A DNA stretch of 64,000 nucleotides from contig OX155957.1 in assembly GCA_944548615.1 (NCBI GenBank), positions 9,275,597 to 9,339,596 of the forward strand. Direction: 5' to 3'. Origin of the DNA: Micropterix aruncella. Lineage: Eukaryota; Arthropoda; Insecta; Lepidoptera; Micropterigidae. This document shows positions 57,470 through 64,000 of the stretch, in pieces (position 1 is the stretch's first letter; every line of letters starts with the position of its first letter). Below the pieces are notes generated by a model. It ran no database searches. It saw nothing but the letters and a program-made list of their open reading frames with translations, and was not told the origin of the DNA. Both the position numbers and the translations under genes were made by a program.

Positions 57470-57695
57470 TGACATGACATGACATCGCGCGACCTAACAT
57501 GCGCGCATTGTGGAAATAAATATTATTAAGTTTGTCTCCATAAAATACAAACTACTATATTTAAAACTAATAATGTACAAGGAGAGGAGATCGGGAGAGG
57601 AAGAAAAAAGAAAGGAAAGAAATGGTTTTTATAAGCTTTTATTTACCTTGCAATGTTTGTTAGTTTGTTTAGATCAAGTCTTGCAAGCTGAATTA

Positions 57696-58614
57696 TTAGG
57701 ACCTTGCATTGAAAACTACGATTTCCTAAGAAATACCGTAACTTATATTTCTTGTCATTTACCAAATTGCAAAATACTTCATGTCAAAGCGTCATCATTA
57801 GGCTTCAATTATCACTTTGTGTCATTTCGTTGAAGTGTCAACAACGTTTCGAGACGTTTAAAATCTATGAGAGTCACTCAAATGGAAGGGCATTGGGTTC
57901 CTCGCGAGTTGAAGCCAAGAGACATCGAAAGACGTGTGAAATGCTCCTTCGCCGTCAAAAAAGAAAAGGTTTTCTCCACCGAATAATCACCGGCGACGAA
58001 AAATGGATCTTTTACGAGAACCCAAAACGTCAAAAATATCGCTCGTACCTCGGTGAATAACTTCCATCGACTTCAACAGCCACGCCGAAGAGAGACATCC
58101 ACGGATCCAAGGTAATGCTTTGCATTTGGTGGGACCAAAAGGGTGTCATCTATATTACGAGCTGCTGAAACTGGGAGAAACCATCACGGGCGATCGCGAT
58201 CGAGCTCAGCTCAAGAATTTGAGCGATGCTGTGAAGATGAAACGGCCGGAATACGCTAAAAGGCACGGCAAGGTAATTTTCCAGCATGACCATGCTCGAC
58301 CACACGTCGCGATGCAGGTCAAGAACTTCCTGGAAACGCTTCGCTGGGATATCCTACCTCACCCGCCGTACTCCCCAGATATTGCGCCATCCGACTACTA
58401 TTTGTTCCGGTCAATGGCCCATGGTCTTTCCGAGCAGCGCTTCCAGTCTTCCGAGGATATTGAAAAATGGCTGGATTCGTGGATAGCCTCCAAGGACAAA
58501 GACTTCTTCCGTCAGAAAGATGGGAGAACGTCATAGCTAGCGATGGACAATACATTGAATGAAATGAACTTTCCTATTTGCTTCAAAATAAATGTTTTCA
58601 ATTCAAAGACCTAA
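57696..58614 (+). mobile_element. Decayed mariner element with both inverted ends
   Basis: The left end TTAGGACCTTGCATTGAAAA and the right end, reversed, TTAGGTCTTTGAATTGAAAA are clearly paired. The left flank is TA; the right flank is TG, probably a mutated TA. At 919 bp it is shorter than the usual roughly 1.3 kb, having lost the N-terminal DNA-binding part. Confidence 0.8.
57882..58556 (+). pseudogene. Mariner transposase, DD34D type, broken
   Basis: Catalytic-domain pieces in several frames: G-H-W-V-P-R-E-L-K-P, then R-R-Q-K-R-K-G-F-L-H-R-I-I-T-G-D-E-K-W-I (first Asp), a gap with stops near 58,058, Q-H-D-H-A-R-P-H (second Asp), and Y-S-P-D-I-A-P-S-D-Y-Y-L-F (third Asp). There are 34 residues between the last two Asp, defining mariner. 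The end E-R-W-E-N-V-I-A-S-D-G-Q-Y-I-E lies in a shifted frame (58,512-58,556) after a small deletion. At least three frame breaks and the missing N-terminal half make it inactive. Confidence 0.9.
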
Positions 58615-58717
58615 TGGAACTACTTCCTCTTATCCTATGAAGTTGAAATTGTACATATTAATTCAGTTCCGATGACAAAGCATTTTTATGGTGAGCGTGA
58701 CCTGATTCTACACACAG

Positions 58718-59080
58718 GATCGGTTGCCGACGAGGATACTCTTCCACGGTCAAGAGCACAGACACATAATTTTGTATACGCATTCAATTATAATAGCCCG
58801 TTCTAAATTTCACCATGACATGGCTGCTGCACCTGGCTCCCGACGAGAGGACTTCTCAACGGTCAACAGCATAGAAACGAAATTTTGTATATGCATTCAA
58901 TCATGATAGCCCGTTTTAAAATTTACCGCGATGTGGCTGATGCACCCAGGGTTAGCTTCCAAAGAGGGGACTTCTCATCGGTCAACAGCACAAACACAAA
59001 ATTCTGTATAGCATTCAATTATGATAGCCCGTTATGAGTTCCACTATGACATGGCTGCTGCACCCAGTTTTGGCTCGGGA
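58718..59080. repeat. Tandem repeat, about 115-bp unit, three copies
   Basis: TAGCCCG recurs at 58,794, 58,907 and 59,025. Units share CGGTCAACAGCA, AATTTTGTATA, GCATTCAATTATGATAGCCC and ATGGCTGCTGCACC. It starts shortly after the mariner end. Confidence 0.8.
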
Positions 59081-59557
59081 CAGCATTTTAATAAAAGCTT
59101 GTTTTAAAAAATTTGCTTTTACTATTAACCTATTTCATAGAAAAGTAGTACTTCTGAGGTGAGCCTCAAATGATTGTAAAGAAGGCGAGTTTCGTACATT
59201 TGCTGGGACATTTGTCGATCTCCCAGCAAGTACATATACGAAACTCGAAAAGAGAAAGAGTAGGAGTAGAAATCATTATTGACAGGGAATTTTGAGTAGT
59301 CGGAGGCTGTCTAAAGTACGAGACAGTGGGAACTTAACCCCTGGGTGGCCACGCACGCCGATCGGCGTTATTCGTTTTATCCGAATTATATCCGTATTTA
59401 TTCATTGAGGCCTGCCATTCAATAAGGCTTTGAAAATTTTGCATAGAAGGACTGGCTTCCGAAAGATTAAATGGTCAGGACAACTTTTTTTGTGGTCAGG
59501 GGGTTGATTCTTCAAATATTTAGCATGCCATATTTGTGTACGTTCGCGCGATTGTTG
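59081..59557. other. No gene recognised
   Basis: It includes an imperfect inverted pair, GCGAGTTTCGTA at 59,187 and TACGAAACTCGAAA at 59,235. Otherwise unassigned. Confidence 0.35.
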
Positions 59558-60046
59558 AAGGTGGGTATCCATTAGTTTCGCGCACCAACTCTGCTCCGCG
59601 CACCTGCAACTGCTCCAGTAGTGGATACGTTGGCGCTCCTGGAGCGTGCAACGTTGCACGCTCCGCGGCGAGCGCTCCGAGCGGTGGCTGTAAATGCGCG
59701 AACATAAAGTGATGCGGTGCGTTCGTGGACGCGGGCAAAGTGAGACGTTGGTGGATACGTCTCACGCATCACGTTGGACGTTGAGTAAACGCGTATCTAT
59801 CGCCATGAAGTGGGCCGAAGAGAAATGTCTAGCTCTAATCAGGGGTTACCGAAATTATACAGTGCTGTGGAAACCGAAGGGTGATAAATTTAAAAATAAA
59901 TTCTGGCGACGACATGTTCGCTCAATGTTCGAATGAAAACTGCGGAGCACTCGTTGTTCTTGAGTTGATGCGCGAACCGTCTCCATTTGAGAAGTTGCAG
60001 GTGCGCGGAGCAGAGTTGATGCGCGAATCTAATGGATACCCACCTT
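59558..60046 (+). mobile_element. Small TIR transposon carrying a MADF-like fragment (PIF/Harbinger-like)
   Basis: The ends AAGGTGGGTATCCATTAG pair over about 50 bp (GCTCCGCGCACCTGCAACT on both arms). Inside, 59,808-59,936 reads M-K-W-A-E-E-K-C-L-A-L-I-R-G-Y, then N-Y-T-V-L-W-K-P and F-K-N-K-F-W-R-R: a MADF/Myb-SANT-like module such as PIF/Harbinger elements encode beside their transposase. The module is cut short by a stop. No transposase and no clear 3-bp duplication. Confidence 0.6.
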
Positions 60047-60620
60047 AACGTTTTGCCAGTCTCGAGATTGCCAAATTTAATCTTTCGAGATCTCGAGTAT
60101 TTTCTAGTTTCCAGTTGTAATTAAAATATACTATGTGAATAATAACTTTTATTAAACTACTCTTATGAAATAACGGGATTCCCAAATTATGTACGGGCGG
60201 CCATCGATATATACGCCCACCACTGTTTTGAAAAAAATCTAAGAACGACGCCCAATAAGTCACGTAAACGCTCCAACTCACTCCGGCAGACTAACAAACC
60301 AATTTTTGAGCTACCGTAAATATAGAATTAATGGGTCATCCATCATACATAATTTTATTAATTCCCTAACATTAAGGATAAACTCAGAGAAATTCGCTTT
60401 ATGAAAGCAGAAGAAGCAGTATAAGAGGTGCCTAAAGAAGGGTGGGCTAAATGCTTTATACAATGGTGCACACAATGCAGAAGTGTATCGACTGACACGG
60501 AGAACACTTCGAAAATCAATATAATGATTTAGATCTTTGAGTTTTCACTTTATTTACATTTCATTTTAGAGATTATGAAAACTTTCAGAGTTACCCAAGC
60601 GACAGTTTTTTACGTTTCCA
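60047..60620. other. No gene recognised
   Basis: AT-rich unassigned sequence. Confidence 0.35.
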
Positions 60621-60624
60621 TGTT

Positions 60625-60860
60625 GGTATAACTCTCAGAAGGTATGGCATTCCTATACGTTCCAGTGTAAACATCTGGCACACTAGATTTATTACGGATA
60701 CGGTCTAAAATATTCCCGAGAGCTTTCGCATAATTTTCACATTTTCTTGAAATTACGCTCCGATAGTTTTTTGATGGATTCTTGTACAGTCTGTGTCACT
60801 CTAAGTAATTAATAAATTTCAGACGAAGCATTTTATGCGTACCTCAATTCATTAATATTT
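60625..60860 (+). repeat. Dispersed repeat Z, copy 1
   Basis: It matches 63,590-63,800: GGCACACTA, CATAATTTTCAC/CGTAATTTTCAC, and GACGAAGCATTTTATGC in the same order. Confidence 0.6.
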
Positions 60861-61315
60861 TGCGTTTTATTGACCCAGTTCCGGCACTCTTTGATCACAG
60901 TGTTCTTCTTATAGGTATCAACTGCCCCAACAGTCCCCGTCATTTATTTCTCAATTACGACCAATTGAGAAGCAATTACCCTCGGATAATTGAGAGTATT
61001 GAGACATGTTTCTCACGGACCCGCACAACTCTAAACGTAATTCAAGAGACTGATCAGACACAAACAAGAATGTTATTCCGCCAAAAAGTAAAGTAATGGA
61101 GAATTCTGTATAAGTATTGGTTGATAAACATCGACGGGGGAGGACTGTAAGTTTTTAGTAACCAGAGCAGCGTTGTTAAATAAAATAGGTAAATAGATAT
61201 TTATTTCTTAATATTATTATTTCTATAACTTTATTAGTGCATTAATATATATGACATATGCATATTTTGTTTAATAACTAAAGTTTTTGTGAAAATGTTT
61301 ATACTTTTAATATTT
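60861..61315. other. No gene recognised
   Basis: Short frame at 60,860-61,096 without a known motif; AT-rich tail. Confidence 0.35.
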
Positions 61316-61720
61316 ATTATTATTATTATTATTAATAATAAAACGCTTTATTTTATTAACCAAAAAGGCAAGCTTATTTGCTTAAAAGCAATATCTTACA
61401 GCTAACCTTAACCTAATGGAACAACATGTTATGCGCTAAAAATAAGATAAAACCAATAGGTACATTACGTTTATAAAGGCAATTCGTACATTTAAATCCA
61501 GCAGAAAAAACACAATAAATTTAAGAAAAACAATAAACGTGGGGGACGCAAGGGGGAGGGGGTGGAGGAGGGGATGTGCGGGGAAAGTTTATGTGCGTGG
61601 GTTCAAGTATTCTTTGAGCCTGTGTTTGAAGCAATACAAACTGTACGAGTAACTAATTATAGGCAAATTAAAATTATGCAAAATAATATAAAATCGAAGA
61701 CTATCGCGGTTGTTTGACAT
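61316..61720 (-). mobile_element. 3' end of a non-LTR retrotransposon (hairpin family), copy 3, with C-terminal codons
   Basis: On the minus strand it carries the end of a LINE polymerase (S-L-Y-C-F-K-H-R-L-K-E-Y-L, stop near 61,589) and then a 3' UTR with a GGGGGA-rich part. The stem-loop TTGCTT-AA-AAGCAA is at 61,378-61,391, followed by AAATAAAGCG and an ATT microsatellite. The stem differs from copies 1 and 2 by compensated pairs. Confidence 0.65.
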
Positions 61721-62145
61721 TATAAATAGGATAGAAACAAATTTACCGCGTGAAATTTGTAGCACCCGTCGTTTTGGTGACGTTGCAGCCGCCGTTGTCT
61801 CGGGTAGACTGAAAGAGCTGTCAATCCGTTGTTCAGCGGGTAGGACGCATACTGCTGCCGCCACTGCGTAGGTTATAACGGTGGTGAGGGGCAAGGACGT
61901 AAGACAGGATACAGTGAGTGTTGTGTGCAAGACAGATTGTCTAAATTCGCGCGCTACGCTTGGCCCCCCACCACCGTTATAACCTACGCAGTGGCGGCAG
62001 CGGTATGCGGCTTGGCCTACCCGCGGAACAACGGATTGACAGCTCTTTCAGTCTACTCTAGACAACAGCAGCTGCAACGTCACCGAAACGTCGGGTGCTA
62101 CAAATTTCACGCGGTAAATTCGTTTCTATCCTATTTATATGCAAA
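61718..62145. repeat. Long inverted repeat, arms about 180 bp, spacer about 60 bp
   Basis: The left arm (61,718-61,900) contains GAAATTTGTAGCACCCG, GACTGAAAGAGCTGTCAATC and GGTTATAACGGTGGTG; the right arm (about 61,965-62,145) carries all three in reverse complement. The arms differ by scattered substitutions and small indels (I estimate around 90% match). Confidence 0.85.
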
Positions 62146-62708
62146 ATAAGTCATAAATAAATAAATAATAAATTAATGAGCATTGCTACTTTCGGCGATG
62201 TAATGTTAAAATTGAAGATTCGTCTGATCCTTGCTGTTTTAACCTTGGTAAAAAGAAAGACAGCCAAAAACCCCCGAATTCTAAAATGCATGCTATATCC
62301 ATAATTAGTTGTTCCAGTAGATTACAGGTAAGTACAATAACGATTAATCTCTCCCGGTCTGTCTTATCTCTTAATCTCTGCCTTATCCCATTATTATAAT
62401 AATGCTGTTGTTTGAATTCAAACCAGTTTTGGAGATTTATATGGCATTGCCCGTGCGACTATAGAAGACAATTGCGAGAATTTTTTAAAATTAGGGAGCC
62501 ACGCATGACAGACCTTGTCTACTCTTGTTTATTCTTGCGTCACATGACAATGTATAATCTTATCAAGATCGCAACATAACTTGACCATAAAGAATTCGGC
62601 AATAAGCAGCAGTCAAGCAAGATTCAATCATTATAATAAGCCCTTACCTATGTTATTGATTATATAGCGTAATCGATTGATCAACATCGTAGTACAATTC
62701 GGCAACCA
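62146..62708. other. No gene recognised
   Basis: AT-rich unassigned sequence. Confidence 0.35.
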
Positions 62709-62804
62709 GGATTTTACTACGAGCCGCAACCATCGATATATGATACCCTAGATGGGCCATCTAGGGTATAATATATCGATGGTTGCGGCTCGTATTTAAA
62801 ATCC
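62709..62804. repeat. 96-bp near-perfect palindrome
   Basis: Inner 38-bp arms begin TACGAGCCGCAACCATCGAT and end CCCTAGATGG, with one mismatch and a one-base centre. They extend outward through GGATTTTA with a few mismatches. The arm sequence ATATATCGATGG(T/C)(T/C)GC also begins repeat F copy 4 at 63,017. Confidence 0.92.
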
Positions 62805-63010
62805 TTTCGCGGTAAGGGCCTTTCGCGCTCGAAAATAACCACTTCACTGGCAGACAGCCGAACGTTTCCGGTGTGAGAGCTGTGGCGAAGAATATTGGCG
62901 CGCTATTCTCTCACGTACTGTTCAATTTATTGCTCTCTTTGTTACATGATTTACGAGCATAGGGTATGTGAAGCCAACTTATTTGTATTTGTATCTGAGG
63001 GCATATCTAG
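62805..63010. other. No feature recognised
   Basis: Short unassigned stretch between the palindrome and repeat F. Confidence 0.4.
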
Positions 63011-63014
63011 CTAA

Positions 63015-63335
63015 TAATATATCGATGGCCGCAACGTGTAGATGGCACTCATAGCCTCATAGTCCCAAAAATTGATTTATGTTATATTATTATGTTCAAT
63101 ATGGCGACTTTCGTGATATAACAGTATGGCGCTCTAAAATAACAGTATGGCGCTCTAAATACAATAAAAATATAATAACAAACGATTTTTTAAATCATAG
63201 CTCTTATTATTTTATTATTATCTACACAACGAATTATTAATTTGGTATAGGGGTTGAAATACCTAATAATTACGCGTCGTTCAGATAGACTAAAAGATGG
63301 CATTCTATCTCTCCGTATTATTTATGTCATGTTAT
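63015..63335 (+). repeat. Dispersed repeat F, copy 4 (uninterrupted)
   Basis: Landmarks: GCAACGTGTAGATGGCACTC, ATGGCGACTTTCGTG, a doubled AACAGTATGGCGCTCTAA, AAATCATAGCTCTTATTATT and CATTCTATCTCTCCGTATT. It shows the site occupied by the hAT-like MITE in copy 3. Confidence 0.65.
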
Positions 63336-63473
63336 CAGCCTATATATAAAAATGTGAAAGATGGCCCTAATAATTGAATGTTATTACTGGTTAAATTATT
63401 GGATTGTTATAATCAATCCGTCTTTTGTAAAAAAAAAACATTCTTTTTAAATGTTATTATAGATGGCCAAATA

Positions 63474-63880
63474 AATGGCTATTAGTCTGGCCATCAATGC
63501 TATAGCGCCTCCTGCATTTCGCTGTTTCAAAAGCGTTTTCAAATCATACTATGGAGGGGAGCAATCTAATACCATTAAAATCAATGGTATAACTCACAGA
63601 CGGTACGGCATTGCTATGATTTCCAGGGTAAAAATATGGCACACTAAAATTATTAGGGATACGTTCGAAAATATTGCCGAGAAGTTTCGCGTAATTTTCA
63701 CTTTTTCCTGAAAATAACACTCTGATAGTTATTTAGACGTGCCTAACTTAATTATAAAATTCTAGCGACGAAGCATTTTATGCCTACCTCAATAGATTGC
63801 TATTAGTTTGACCGTAAATGCTATCAGCGCCATCTGCATTTCGGAGTTTGAGTTGAGAAACCTAATACCATATTAATCAA
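63474..63880 (+). repeat. Dispersed repeat Z, copy 2, with its left block duplicated
   Basis: GCTATTAGTCTGGCCATCAA at 63,478 and GCTATTAGTTTGACCGTAAA at 63,801 begin two head-to-tail units about 320 bp apart; each is followed by CTGCATTTCG and TAATACCAT. The middle matches repeat Z copy 1. Confidence 0.65.
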
Positions 63881-64000
63881 TACTGAGAACCAAATATTCC
63901 CCTGGGATTCAGTTATATTTTATATTAATCATTAAATAAAAAGCAAAATACGATGATCTCACCCTCTCGTAGCTATCGGAGCACAACCAATAGTACAGCA

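Overview
The window looks like a repeat-rich piece of a lepidopteran (moth or butterfly) nuclear genome. The evidence is an AT-rich background, Helitrons of the type that begins TCCTACTAATATTATAAA and ends CTAG, tRNA-derived SINEs, mariner, pogo-like, hAT-like and BEL/Pao elements, and insect-type CCTAA telomere motifs. This placement rests on family recognition by eye, with no database search.

Only one host gene is convincing. At the left edge, on the minus strand, two exons (4754-2219 and 775-111) are joined by canonical, phase-compatible splice sites. They encode the N-terminal 1,055 residues of a protein resembling the PEAK1/pragmin (NKF3) pseudokinase scaffolds. The kinase-like C-terminus would lie beyond base 1. 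Because the first coding exon starts at a splice acceptor, its 5' non-coding exon and promoter lie upstream, possibly inside or beyond the remaining 59 kb.

From about 4.8 kb to 64 kb the sequence is layered mobile-element debris. The main pieces are: a doubled Helitron and a LINE tail at 5.7-6.3 kb; pogo-like remnants at 6.6-7.2 and 16.4-18.8 kb; LINE fragments at 8.1-9.2, 19.4-20.3, 23.4-23.9, 29.3-30.2, 57.3 and 61.3 kb; hAT-like MITEs at 9.5, 12.9, 21.1 and 42.6 kb; a PIF/Harbinger-like element at 24.6-26.0 kb with a SINE and a Helitron nested in it; a GC-richer unclassified family ('family R') at 21.9, 24.0, 26.7, 31.1 and 54.2 kb; a complete but defective BEL/Pao LTR retrotransposon at 33.6-41.9 kb; a 2.4-kb Helitron with unusual cargo at 45.9-48.3 kb; an 80-bp satellite at 48.7-49.5 kb; TIR elements at 51.0-53.3 kb; a decayed mariner at 57.7 kb; a TIR element with a MADF-like fragment at 59.6 kb; and long foldbacks at 61.7 and 62.7 kb.

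The most unusual object is the Helitron at 45,931-48,315. It carries two inverted minisatellite arms, each able to encode seven consecutive pentapeptide repeats (A-x-L-Q-x). Between them lies a duplicated unit containing four CCTAA telomere-like motifs. Other points of interest are a BEL element with matching LTRs that has lost its integrase core, a LINE 3'-end hairpin with two compensatory base-pair changes, a 96-bp near-perfect palindrome, and a roughly 180-bp-arm inverted repeat. The genes do not form a pathway; apart from the PEAK1-like gene the content is selfish or decayed.
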